This document shows positions 34,871 through 46,329 of a stretch of 64,000 nt of DNA, piece after piece. Source of the stretch: UBA1161 sp002311745 (lineage in GTDB: Bacteria; Planctomycetota; Phycisphaerae; Tepidisphaerales; Tepidisphaeraceae); contig JBEKAB010000010.1 of the NCBI GenBank assembly GCA_050018415.1, positions 41,580 through 105,579 of the forward strand, given 5' to 3'. The notes under the pieces were generated by a model, which worked only from the letters and a program-made list of their open reading frames with translations, searched no databases and was not told the DNA's origin. Every line of letters begins with the position of its first letter. The stretch's first letter is position 1. Made by a program: the position numbers and the translations under genes.

Positions 34871-36148
34871 TTATTGCAACCCCAGCAGTGCGTCGGGCTG
34901 ATCGATGACGATCCGCTCAAAGGCGCTGGGGGTGAGCTTGGTCATGTCGGGGAGAAGGGAGCCGCCCTCGAGCATGCAACTGGCGACGAGGAAGTTCATG
35001 CCGAAAACGCCGTCGAGGGTGAAACTGCGGCCGGTGGCGGCGTCTTGAACGGTGATGTCCGCCACCAGGACGGGAGCGCCCTTGAAAACCAGGTCCTGGC
35101 CTTCGGTGGTGCTGAGGCGCAGCTCGTCGAGAAAGAAACCCGCGGCCTTGCGTGCGCCGCCGATGCCGCCGACGCTCAACACAAATTGCCGGGCGGCGGG
35201 CACGCCCTGGAGCTGGGGATTATCCGTGCCGAAGGTGCCCTCGACGTAGCGGACGTCCAGCATCTCCGCGTTTTTGCGGGAGATCATCGAGGCGGCGGCG
35301 CCGGTGTCGAGCAACCAGCTTCCGGAAATCGACTTGCCGTGATGCACGATGACGATTGAAGGCGTGGCGTCGCGCGTGGCGTCGCCCTGGGCCACTGGAT
35401 TGGGACCGATGAAGGGATTGGAAGAAAGCGTGGGCGGCGCGGCGGCGGGCGGGGTGGTGCGCGTGAATCGGGCAAAGGAAGCGTAACTGAGCTTGACGTG
35501 CCGCTTGGTTTTGGTGAAGGCGGCGGCGAGCTTGGCATCGTAGACGGCGGTGCGAATGGTGTCGGTGAAGGTGTTGACGGGCCGCACGTCCAACACGGCG
35601 ATTTTGCCTTGCAGCGCCGGCATGCCGACGACATCCAGGTCCGCCAAGGCCAGTTGGGTCAGGAAATCGCCGGAGTTGCCCAACGGGCCGATTTGGGCGC
35701 GGAGCGGGCCGACGCTCTGCGTGTACGTGGCGGGGATGGCCTGGGGATTATCGACATTGGCCGAGGGGGTGTAAGGGCCGAGGGAGAAAAACAAGGGATC
35801 GGAGACGTCGAACTTGTCGCTGCCGCCGATGCCGACGTCCTCGAAATTGACTTCGGTCGGCTTGCCGTCGGGGGTCGGGGCGAATTCGTGTTGGATGTGC
35901 AGTTGTTGGGCGGTGTGAGCCGAGAGGATGATGCCGCTGGCGCCGGTGTCGAGAAATGCTTCGACGTTGAAGGTGCCGCCGGCGGCGGTGAGGACAGCGC
36001 CGGCCGGTTGGCGACGGACGACGACGTTCACCCGCGGCTGATCCAGGGCAGCGGGTTGAACGCCCTGGATATCCTCTGCCAGGGTGATCGGCCCCAGGCA
36101 CAGGGCCAAAACCAAAGCGATCCAAAAACCGCGTTGGCGGTCAACCAT
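34871..36148 (-). CDS. secreted two-lobed retropepsin-like aspartyl protease
   Basis: 425 residues with signal peptide (ALVLALCLGPITLAE). Two separate aspartyl-protease lobes are visible: VEAFLDTGASGIILS near residue 65 and SWLLDTGAAASMIS near residue 265. The flap-like and hydrophobic-Gly motifs (FGMNFL near the end) follow. Having both lobes in one chain resembles pepsin-type architecture built from retropepsin-like units. Start ATG 36148. Substrate unknown. Just downstream of the oxidase operon in the transcription direction, but separated by 111 bases. Confidence 0.75.
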   Translation of the reverse strand: MVDRQRGFWIALVLALCLGPITLAEDIQGVQPAALDQPRVNVVVRRQPAGAVLTAAGGTFNVEAFLDTGASGIILSAHTAQQLHIQHEFAPTPDGKPTEVNFEDVGIGGSDKFDVSDPLFFSLGPYTPSANVDNPQAIPATYTQSVGPLRAQIGPLGNSGDFLTQLALADLDVVGMPALQGKIAVLDVRPVNTFTDTIRTAVYDAKLAAAFTKTKRHVKLSYASFARFTRTTPPAAAPPTLSSNPFIGPNPVAQGDATRDATPSIVIVHHGKSISGSWLLDTGAAASMISRKNAEMLDVRYVEGTFGTDNPQLQGVPAARQFVLSVGGIGGARKAAGFFLDELRLSTTEGQDLVFKGAPVLVADITVQDAATGRSFTLDGVFGMNFLVASCMLEGGSLLPDMTKLTPSAFERIVIDQPDALLGLQ

Positions 36149-36259
36149 GGAGGAATTATACCCGTGACGCCGGTCGGTTCGCTGCGTATGTGCAAACTCT
36201 TTCAATTCTCTTAAAAGCAAATGCAACCGGCAGAGTAGAGAATTGAACGCGGACGCCGG

Positions 36260-36877
36260 TCATCGGGTCGTTAGGAAGATCGCGAACATCGTCAGCCACA
36301 CGCCATCCAGGAAATGCCAGTACCACGCGGCGTGGCGGATCGGGGTGTAGTGCTCGTGATCGTAGCGGCCGCGGTAGACATTCACCGTCACGATGCCCAT
36401 GGCGACGATTCCGCCGATCACGTGCAGCGCGTGCAGCAGGATCAGGCAGAAGACCAGGCCATCCAGGCGCAGGGGATGGGTGGCCGCGCTGGTTTGGGCG
36501 ACGATTGAAGCCGTGGCGGCGCGGTAGGCAGCCAGAACCTTGGCCAGGCAGGGAAACTGAATCGCCAGAAAAACAGCGGCCAAGGCGCTCGTCGCGTACA
36601 GCCAGTGGAGCAAGGGGGTCAGTCGCTGGCGGCGGACGGCGGCGACGGCCCGATGGATCGTGCAACTGGCGACGAGCAGCACCGCCGTGCTGATCCACAT
36701 CGCCGCGGGCAGGTGCACGGGGATCGTCGCCGCGTTGCCGAACACGTGCAGATAAAAAAGCACGTACAGCAGCATGCCCGAGACAAACAGCATCCCCAGG
36801 GCGGCCAGCAGCAGCCACATGCCGATGTTGGCCGCGCGGCGCGGCGGGCGAAAGTCGAGCTTGCTGATCGATGTCAC
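36260..36877 (-). CDS. second cytochrome c oxidase subunit III-like protein
   Basis: 205 residues, five hydrophobic helices. The C-terminus LILLHALHVIGGIVAMGIVTVNVYRG...HYTPIRHAAWYWHFLDGVWLTMFAIFLTTR is the conserved end of COX subunit III. It is distinct from the full ctaE two genes upstream. Last gene of the respiratory operon, 10 bases after the subunit IV gene. It may be an extra subunit of the caa3 oxidase. Confidence 0.75.
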   Translation of the reverse strand: MTSISKLDFRPPRRAANIGMWLLLAALGMLFVSGMLLYVLFYLHVFGNAATIPVHLPAAMWISTAVLLVASCTIHRAVAAVRRQRLTPLLHWLYATSALAAVFLAIQFPCLAKVLAAYRAATASIVAQTSAATHPLRLDGLVFCLILLHALHVIGGIVAMGIVTVNVYRGRYDHEHYTPIRHAAWYWHFLDGVWLTMFAIFLTTR

Positions 36878-36887
36878 GGTTGGTGCG

Positions 36888-37268
36888 TCACGGCGGCGGC
36901 GCCTGCGGCAGGGCCATGGGCGTCGGCTTGATAATCGGCTGATACGAATGCGAATCCAGCAGCGCCAGCCCGATGAACAAGGCCGCGAAGAAAAACGCGC
37001 TGATCAGCACGATGCCGTAAAACGGACTATCCCACCGCAGGTGCATGAAATACAGCGCCACCAGCGAGCCCTTGATCACCGCGATCAGCAGGCAGACCCA
37101 GATGTTGAAATTGCCCAGATCGATCCGCGAGACGCCGACGGTCAGGCCGGTGCAGACGACCAAGACCACGTACACCGCCACCAGGGCGCGCCACGGCACG
37201 GCGTGCGGGCCGTGGTCTTCCTCGGCCGCAGGCGCCGCCGCGCTGGCTTGCGATTCGGCTTGGCTCAT
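36888..37268 (-). CDS. ctaF: cytochrome c oxidase subunit IV (prokaryotic type)
   Basis: 126 residues with three transmembrane helices: ALVAVYVVLVVCTGLTVG, FNIWVCLLIAVIKGSLVALYFMHLRWD, and YGIVLISAFFFAALFIGLAL. The block IKGSLVALYFMHL is typical of CtaF/COX4 proteins of caa3 oxidases. Ala-rich N-terminus and Pro-rich C-terminus are outside the core. Sits between subunit III and the second subunit III-like gene. Confidence 0.83.
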   Translation of the reverse strand: MSQAESQASAAAPAAEEDHGPHAVPWRALVAVYVVLVVCTGLTVGVSRIDLGNFNIWVCLLIAVIKGSLVALYFMHLRWDSPFYGIVLISAFFFAALFIGLALLDSHSYQPIIKPTPMALPQAPPP

Positions 37269-37281
37269 AGGCTCACCTTCC

Positions 37282-38253
37282 TCAGCGGATCAGGTAAAAC
37301 AGCGGAAATAAAAAAATCCAAATCATGTCCACCAAATGCCAGTAAAGCCCGACCAGGTCGACGGGCGTGAAATAACGGGAACTGAAATCGCCGCGGAGGG
37401 AGCGCAACAGAACCCAACTGATCAGGGCGATGCCGACCACCACGTGCAGGCCGTGCAGGCCGGTCATCAGAAAATAACAACTGAAAAATGTGCTGACGCG
37501 CCATTGGTCGCCGGCCGAGAGGTCGCGGTAGCGCTGCGCCCGTTGCTGGTCCATTTCAGCCCCGGAGGCCGGCGGCGCCTCGGCGGCGGGCGGGGCGCTG
37601 GGCTGGCCCGGGGCGTTGGCCAGCCCCGTTGGGCCGATGTAACGCGGTTTGACCTTGCTGACGTCCGTGGCCTTGTTGGCATCCGACGAGCTCGGGGCCG
37701 CCTCCGGCGCCGCAGACACAGCGGCCGTCGGTGACGGCGGCTGCGCGGGCGGCGCTTCCTTGTACGGCGATTCGTCGTTGTAGTCGTTGTTGTATCGGTT
37801 CCACTGTCCGATCCACACGTGCTCATCCCACTTGGCTTGATACTCGATCGCCTTGATGACGAGGAACCCGGCCCCGCCGACCAGCGTGAGAATCAGACAG
37901 GTGATCAGCACCCGCCGCTGCTCGAGCTGGGCGGCGCGCACGCCCCAGGCCATCGTCAAGCTGCTGGTGATCAGCAGCAGCGTGTTCAGCGTCCCCAGTC
38001 CCACGTTGAGGTACGACTGGGCCGCGAAGGAAAAGACCAGCGGGTGATTGTGCCGGTTGATCGCATACGCGCAGAACAATCCGCCGAACATCAGGATTTC
38101 CGTGCCCAGGAAGACCCACATCCCCAGCTTGGCCGAGCGGTACTGCTGCTCGGGGCTGTGAAAGTGATGGGCCAGGTGCGGATCGTGCCCAGGCGCGCGC
38201 TCCAAGCCGTGTGCGATGCCGGACGCCAGGTTGGTCGTAGACGTGGTGCTCAT
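37282..38253 (-). CDS. ctaE: cytochrome c oxidase subunit III with low-complexity insert
   Basis: 323 residues, inner membrane. Core features are KLGMWVFLGTEILMFGGLFCAY (helix III-IV), TSSLTMAWGVRAA, and the end YFLMTGLHGLHVVVGIALISW...YFTPVDLVGLYWHLVDMIWIFLFPLFYLIR. Between about residues 150 and 245 lies a Pro/Ala/Ser-rich insert (APPAQPPSPTAAVSAAPEAA...) in the loop before the last helices, unusual for the family. In the operon directly after ctaD. Confidence 0.92.
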   Translation of the reverse strand: MSTTSTTNLASGIAHGLERAPGHDPHLAHHFHSPEQQYRSAKLGMWVFLGTEILMFGGLFCAYAINRHNHPLVFSFAAQSYLNVGLGTLNTLLLITSSLTMAWGVRAAQLEQRRVLITCLILTLVGGAGFLVIKAIEYQAKWDEHVWIGQWNRYNNDYNDESPYKEAPPAQPPSPTAAVSAAPEAAPSSSDANKATDVSKVKPRYIGPTGLANAPGQPSAPPAAEAPPASGAEMDQQRAQRYRDLSAGDQWRVSTFFSCYFLMTGLHGLHVVVGIALISWVLLRSLRGDFSSRYFTPVDLVGLYWHLVDMIWIFLFPLFYLIR

Positions 38254-38265
38254 ACAGGCACGCGG

Positions 38266-39990
<1,725 letters not shown>

Positions 39991-40007
39991 ACGACACTCC
40001 TGACGAT

Positions 40008-41036
40008 TCACTTGGGCGCGGCCGCCTTCTGGGCGCTGGGCGCCGTGGACGGCAACGACGACGGATGATAGTGCACGCTCAAGGTCTTGATGTACGCGAT
40101 CAGATCGTTCACGTCTTTCTCGCTGAGCTGTCCCGCCCCCACCATGTCGGGCATGATCTTGTCGAAGCCCGGCATCGGCTTGGAATTGGGATGCACGATC
40201 ACCTCGTGCAGGTAGTTTTCATCCGCCACCTGGCTGGTGCCGTCCTGGAAGCTCACCGTGCTGCCGTACAAATCCTTCCACGTGGGCGCTCGCAACGTCG
40301 TGCCGTCGATGGTATGGCACCCGTTGCAGCCGCGCGTCTGGAACAAATACTTGCCCATCTCTGTCGGCGGCAGGTTCATGGCGCTCGCCGCGGCGAGCCA
40401 CGATTTGAAATCCTCCAGGCTCTGCACGATCACCTTGGCGCGCATCGTCGAGTGCCCTTCGCCGCAGTATTGCGTGCAGAACAGATCGAAGCTCCCCGTG
40501 CGCGTGGCCGCAAACCAGATCTTGTTGTACCGCCCCGGCACGATGTCCTTTTTCACGCGGAAGGTCGGAATGTAAAAGCCGTGAATGACATCCACGCTGT
40601 TCAACACCAATTGCACCGGCGTGTCCACGGGAACGTGCAGCTCATCGTCCAGATGTTGGTTCGGATAGGTGAAGTTGTACCCCCACATGTGCGCCGTCAC
40701 GATGATCTCGTACGGGTCCGGCGGCGCGATCGCCATGTGCATGAAACGCTGGAACCCATACACGAAGATCACCGCCACGATCACCGTCGGCACAAACGTC
40801 CAGGTCAGCTCCAGCGCCGTGTTGTGCCGCGGCCCCTCCGCCGGCATATACCCCGGGCGATACCGGTACTTCCAGGCGAACAGCAGCATCAGGATGGTGA
40901 CCAGGAAGAAAAAGAAGGTGCACGTCCAGAGGATGCCGTAAAACAGTCGATCCACCTCCGGCGCCACGCTGGAGGACGACGGCGGCATCCAAAAGCTGCC
41001 GCCCGCATCCGCCAAAATGTTCATCGCCGCCAGCAT
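40008..41036 (-). CDS. ctaC: cytochrome c oxidase subunit II with fused cytochrome c (caa3 type)
   Basis: 342 residues. Two N-terminal transmembrane helices, a cupredoxin domain with the CuA site (His152, Cys187, Cys191, His195, Met198 in CTQYCGEGHSTM), and a C-terminal class I cytochrome c with CNGCH (Cys237, Cys240, His241) and an axial Met in KPMPGFDKIMP. The fusion lets ActE or another cytochrome feed electrons directly. ATG 41036 (ATG 41024 is an alternative). Confidence 0.94.
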   Translation of the reverse strand: MLAAMNILADAGGSFWMPPSSSSVAPEVDRLFYGILWTCTFFFFLVTILMLLFAWKYRYRPGYMPAEGPRHNTALELTWTFVPTVIVAVIFVYGFQRFMHMAIAPPDPYEIIVTAHMWGYNFTYPNQHLDDELHVPVDTPVQLVLNSVDVIHGFYIPTFRVKKDIVPGRYNKIWFAATRTGSFDLFCTQYCGEGHSTMRAKVIVQSLEDFKSWLAAASAMNLPPTEMGKYLFQTRGCNGCHTIDGTTLRAPTWKDLYGSTVSFQDGTSQVADENYLHEVIVHPNSKPMPGFDKIMPDMVGAGQLSEKDVNDLIAYIKTLSVHYHPSSLPSTAPSAQKAAAPK

Positions 41037-41051
41037 CAGCGCCGTCTTCTC

Positions 41052-41882
41052 CTAGGCCTGCCGGGCGTGGCTGCCATGGCGAAACAGCCACAGCCCCACC
41101 AAGCCCATGACCAGCACCGTCCCGACCGCCGCCACGCGCATGAGTCTCATCGCCGCCAGGGCGTACCGCCCGCTGTCCACGTCATAGCAGCAGATCATCA
41201 GCGCCAGCTTGTCCCACGATGATCCGATCTTCCCCGCCGACGCCTCGACCAGCGCCAGCTTCAGCGTCCGCGGCGGCAGGGACAGGCCGTACAAGTACCG
41301 CGAAATCCGCCCGTCCGGCGTCAGCACGAACAGCACCGCCGGATGGGCAAACTGCCCCGCCAATTCCAGCCGCTTGTAGCGGAACCCCACCGCGCCGGCC
41401 AGCTTGGCGATGTTCCGGTCCTGACCCACCAGGCAGTGAAATCCGTCCGCCGTGCCCGGCCGGTCGTATTCCGCGATGAAACTCCGCTTCTTCAGCCCCG
41501 CCAGGTCCGCCGTCTCCAGCGGATTGATGCTGACAAACACGAACTGATAATCGCTCCCCGCGTTCAACTCGACTTCCTTGGCCGAATCGATCAGGTTGCG
41601 CGAGATCACGTCGCACAGCATGGGGCAACCGTAATAACCCAACTGCAACACCACCGGCCGACCCGTGTGGAAGAATTGTCCCAGCGGCACCATCTGGCCG
41701 CGCTCGTCCATGAACATCAAATCGAGTGGAACCTGCGCGTTGGGATGCTCGCTCACGCCGACGTTTTGGTATTCCGGCGGAATGGCGCGCTGCGGCGGCG
41801 CCGGCTCTTGGGCCGCCGCCATCGCCGCCAGCATCGCCACGGCGCCAATTACGATCACGACGTGTCGCGCTCTGGGCGTCAT
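41052..41882 (-). CDS. SCO1/SenC-family copper chaperone
   Basis: 276 residues. Hydrophobic N-terminal signal, thioredoxin-like domain with copper ligands CPMLCD and a later His in FAHPAVLFVL, plus a C-terminal transmembrane helix (VGTVLVMGLVGLWLF). Delivers copper to the CuA centre of CtaC. ATG overlaps the upstream small gene's stop as ATGA and it precedes ctaC, consistent with a role in oxidase assembly. Confidence 0.9.
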   Translation of the reverse strand: MTPRARHVVIVIGAVAMLAAMAAAQEPAPPQRAIPPEYQNVGVSEHPNAQVPLDLMFMDERGQMVPLGQFFHTGRPVVLQLGYYGCPMLCDVISRNLIDSAKEVELNAGSDYQFVFVSINPLETADLAGLKKRSFIAEYDRPGTADGFHCLVGQDRNIAKLAGAVGFRYKRLELAGQFAHPAVLFVLTPDGRISRYLYGLSLPPRTLKLALVEASAGKIGSSWDKLALMICCYDVDSGRYALAAMRLMRVAAVGTVLVMGLVGLWLFRHGSHARQA

Positions 41883-42208
41883 GTTCCCGGCCCTGCACTT
41901 GCCGACGGCTGTGTCGACGGGAAATGGCCCTGCGTCTGCACCATGATCTGCATCGCCCGCTCAATGGGGATCGCCACCACGCCGTTGTTGCGGTCCACCC
42001 AGCGGTACTCGCTGATGCGCTTGCTCCCAGACGCCTTCAGATCGATCAGCGGCTGATACGGATACTCGCGGGCCTTGGCGGCGATTTCGCTCTGTTCCTC
42101 GCTGCGGTACCACGCCTCCGTGCCGATGATCATTACCACCAGCAGCACGCCCGAGACGATGCCGATCGTCAGCACCAGGGGAACATTCACTTCCTGTTTC
42201 ATCGGCAT
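41879..42208 (-). CDS. small membrane protein between ACIII and oxidase genes
   Basis: 109 residues, one N-terminal transmembrane helix (LVLTIGIVSGVLLVVMIIGTEAW), then a soluble tail with EYRWVDRNNGVVAIPIERAMQIM. The phrase YRWVDRxxGVVxIPIxRAM recurs in planctomycete respiratory operons as I recall; function unknown. Coupled to the SCO gene by ATGA. Confidence 0.65.
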   Translation of the reverse strand: MPMKQEVNVPLVLTIGIVSGVLLVVMIIGTEAWYRSEEQSEIAAKAREYPYQPLIDLKASGSKRISEYRWVDRNNGVVAIPIERAMQIMVQTQGHFPSTQPSASAGPGT

Positions 42209-42220
42209 GGGGCGCCTCGC

Positions 42221-43465
42221 TCAAACGTTCTCAAACGCCAGGGAATCGGCCAATCTCGGATCGTTCAGCGGCCGCAGGGCATCGTGCGCCGCCTTGCGCA
42301 ACATGAACGCCAGGAACACGCCGCCGATCCCCAGGAAAACCGCCAAGTCGATCCAGCCGATGTCGAATTTCCCGCCGCTCATCTCCGGCCGCACCAGCCA
42401 CAACATGTCCAGCCAATGAAACGCCAGCATCCACACCGCCCAGAAGCCCAGGGCGATCCGACTGCGCTTCACGTGCCGCGAGAGCAGCCCCGCGAACGGG
42501 ATCAAAAAATGCCCGAATAGCAACAACAGAATCACCACCGACCAGCCGTTGGCGGAAGAGATCGCCGTCGTCGCCCCGCGGCGGCGGTACCACTCGGTTT
42601 CTTCCGGCATGTTCCCGTACCACTGGAGCATGTACTGGCTGAACGCGATGTATCCCCAGAAAAAGATGAACCCGAAAAGATATTTGCCCAAGTCGTGGAA
42701 ATGTTCGATCGTGACGCTCTGGCGCAAAAACCCGCGCCATTGCAGCAGCAGCACCGCCACGATGATCGCCGCAAAAACGGCGACGGCCGAGCCGGCGAAG
42801 AAGTAAACCCCCAAAATCGTGCTGTACCAATGGGGGTCCAGGCTCATCACCAGGTCGAACGCCGCCCCCGTCAGCGTCAGGGCAAACAGCACCATGCACG
42901 GCGCCGCACGCGCCTGCATCTTGACGGTCAGCTCGACGTCGCCCGTGGCATCCTGGCGGGTCGATTGCTTCCAGTACCACAGGCCGATGGCCGACCAGAC
43001 CGCGAAATAGACCGCCAGCCGCGCCAGCACAAAAATCGGCCGCAAATAAATCTGCTTGAAATGCGATAACTGCATGCGGGCGGCGCGATCCGACCACGGA
43101 TAGAGGTCCCCGTGCCGCAGCAGAATCGAGATGACGATCGGCGCCGACAGCGCCGCCATCAGCGGCAGCGAAGACGCCAGCCACTCGGCGATGCGCCGCA
43201 CGTTCACGCCCCACCCGCCCCGGACCAGGAACTGCAGCACCGTGAAAAACAGCCCGCCCAGCGCCACCGTCAGGAAGAAACAGTACGCCGTCAGATAGGC
43301 GAAGAAAAATCGCCGGAACGAATCCGCCGCCTCATATCCCAGCAGGATGGCCACGATCAGCCCGATCACGCCGATCACCTGCGCCGCCACGTACAGCGGC
43401 CAGGCGTGCTCGCGCAGGTCGAGCCGCTCGGGTTCCGTCGGTGAAGTTGGATGATGCGTGGTCAC
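42221..43465 (-). CDS. actF: alternative complex III subunit ActF
   Basis: 414 residues, about ten transmembrane helices, NrfD-related quinol-interacting membrane subunit. Blocks WGVNVRRIAEWLASSLPLMAALS, SLDPHWYSTILGVYFFAGSAVA, LGKYLFGFIFFWGYIAFSQYMLQWYGNMPEETEWYRRR are typical of ActF. GTG start at 43465 overlaps the actE stop (GTGA). Confidence 0.9.
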   Translation of the reverse strand: MTTHHPTSPTEPERLDLREHAWPLYVAAQVIGVIGLIVAILLGYEAADSFRRFFFAYLTAYCFFLTVALGGLFFTVLQFLVRGGWGVNVRRIAEWLASSLPLMAALSAPIVISILLRHGDLYPWSDRAARMQLSHFKQIYLRPIFVLARLAVYFAVWSAIGLWYWKQSTRQDATGDVELTVKMQARAAPCMVLFALTLTGAAFDLVMSLDPHWYSTILGVYFFAGSAVAVFAAIIVAVLLLQWRGFLRQSVTIEHFHDLGKYLFGFIFFWGYIAFSQYMLQWYGNMPEETEWYRRRGATTAISSANGWSVVILLLLFGHFLIPFAGLLSRHVKRSRIALGFWAVWMLAFHWLDMLWLVRPEMSGGKFDIGWIDLAVFLGIGGVFLAFMLRKAAHDALRPLNDPRLADSLAFENV

Positions 43466-44226
43466 GGTCCTTCCATCTTTTGTCCCGGCGGCACCACGCT
43501 CGCCGGCGCCTGCTGGCTGAATTGCAGCGCCCGCACGTACGCCACGATCGCCCAGCGGTCCTCGGTCGGAATCTGCGAAGAGTAGCTGGGCATGCTGCGG
43601 ATGCCGTTGGTGATTGTATTGAAGATCTGTCCGTCCGGCTGTTGGCGGATGCGATCATCCATCAGCACCGCCGGGGCCGTCCAGCTCAGGTCCGTCACGT
43701 TGTCTTCCCGCATTAGATTCACCCGCTCGTTGATCGGCCCACGTCCCGAGCCATCCAGCCCGTGGCACACGTAACAATAAATGTTGAACCGCTGCTGCCC
43801 GCGACGCAGCAATTCGGGCGTGATCTTCACCTGTTCAGGCAGGCCAGAATCGAATTGCACCACCCATTTGCCGCTTGTCCCATCGTACACGCGCACGAAT
43901 CCCCGGTAATACCGGTCATCGCTTTCCAGCCGCCCGCGGGCCACCGTCCCCGGCACCGCCGGCCGCATCGCCCGATCATCGGCAAACAAGGCGTTGGTCT
44001 GCTGCTCGCGGAACTTGGGCTGCGTGCCCATGTCCTGCATGATCTGCACCCGCGGCTCGCTCGACCTCGCCTCCCGCCCCCGCGCGATCAGCGCCAGCGG
44101 CAGCCAGCTCACCACCACGCCGATCAGGGCCACCGCGATCATCCAAAACGGCGGACGCGGAAGCGCCGGCACGGGCAATTCCGCAATGGCATCCCGCGGC
44201 GGCGGCGTTGGCTCTTGCTCGGCCAT
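43462..44226 (-). CDS. actE: alternative complex III subunit ActE, monohaem cytochrome c
   Basis: 254 residues. N-terminal membrane anchor (FWMIAVALIGVVVSWLPLALI), then a cytochrome c domain with CYVCH and the phrase GSGRGPINER; axial Met likely in GIRSMPSY. Passes electrons from ActB/ActA toward the oxidase's cytochrome domain. Start at ATG 44226, 2 bases after the actD stop; an in-frame TTG lies two codons upstream. Confidence 0.88.
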   Translation of the reverse strand: MAEQEPTPPPRDAIAELPVPALPRPPFWMIAVALIGVVVSWLPLALIARGREARSSEPRVQIMQDMGTQPKFREQQTNALFADDRAMRPAVPGTVARGRLESDDRYYRGFVRVYDGTSGKWVVQFDSGLPEQVKITPELLRRGQQRFNIYCYVCHGLDGSGRGPINERVNLMREDNVTDLSWTAPAVLMDDRIRQQPDGQIFNTITNGIRSMPSYSSQIPTEDRWAIVAYVRALQFSQQAPASVVPPGQKMEGP

Positions 44227-44228
44227 CG

Positions 44229-44813
44229 TCAATCCTCGATCCGTTCCACGGCCACCGCTCCCAGCGTGGTCAAAAATTCCGCCGTGGCTTTTTCGTTGAA
44301 CTTTCCATCGGAGGAGTCGATCCAGATGAAAAATTTGTCATCCGTCACGCGGCGGAACCGCCGGCTCTTGAACAGCGGACTGTACAGCCGCGGCAAGCGG
44401 TTCAATCCCAACATCGCCAGCACCGCCGCCAGCGCCGCCAGCAGCACGGCGCATTCGAAGATAATGGGGATGTTGGCCGGCAGGCTGAAGATCGGCTTGC
44501 CGCTGACCAGGAACGGATAATCATAGGCGTTGCAGTACCACTGCAGCGCCAGCCCGCCGGCCAGCCCGCTCAACCCGCCGCCCAGCACGATCCAGGGCAG
44601 GATCGTCGGCCGGATGCCGATCACCGCGTCGATCCCGTGGATGGGGAACGGGCTGTGCACGTCCCACACTTTGTACCCCGCCGCCCGCACCTGCCGCGCG
44701 GCGGCCACCACCGCGTCAACGTCGCCAAACTCCGCCAACAGCCCCACCAGCTTGAGCTTCTCCGGGGCCGCCGGCGGCGGGCGCGATGAATCCTTTTGAA
44801 GCGTCTCGGTCAT
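44229..44813 (-). CDS. actD: alternative complex III subunit ActD (DUF3341)
   Basis: 194 residues. Cytoplasmic N-part LVGLLAEFGDVDAVVAAARQVRAAGYKVWDVHSPFPIHGID, the DUF3341 signature, then two transmembrane helices (PWIVLGGGLSGLAGGLALQW and FECAVLLAALAAVLAMLGL). Anchors and seals the complex between ActC and ActE. Operon order matches canonical actABCDEF. Confidence 0.92.
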   Translation of the reverse strand: MTETLQKDSSRPPPAAPEKLKLVGLLAEFGDVDAVVAAARQVRAAGYKVWDVHSPFPIHGIDAVIGIRPTILPWIVLGGGLSGLAGGLALQWYCNAYDYPFLVSGKPIFSLPANIPIIFECAVLLAALAAVLAMLGLNRLPRLYSPLFKSRRFRRVTDDKFFIWIDSSDGKFNEKATAEFLTTLGAVAVERIED

Positions 44814-44822
44814 GACTCACTT

Positions 44823-46328
<1,506 letters not shown>

Positions 46329-46329
46329 G

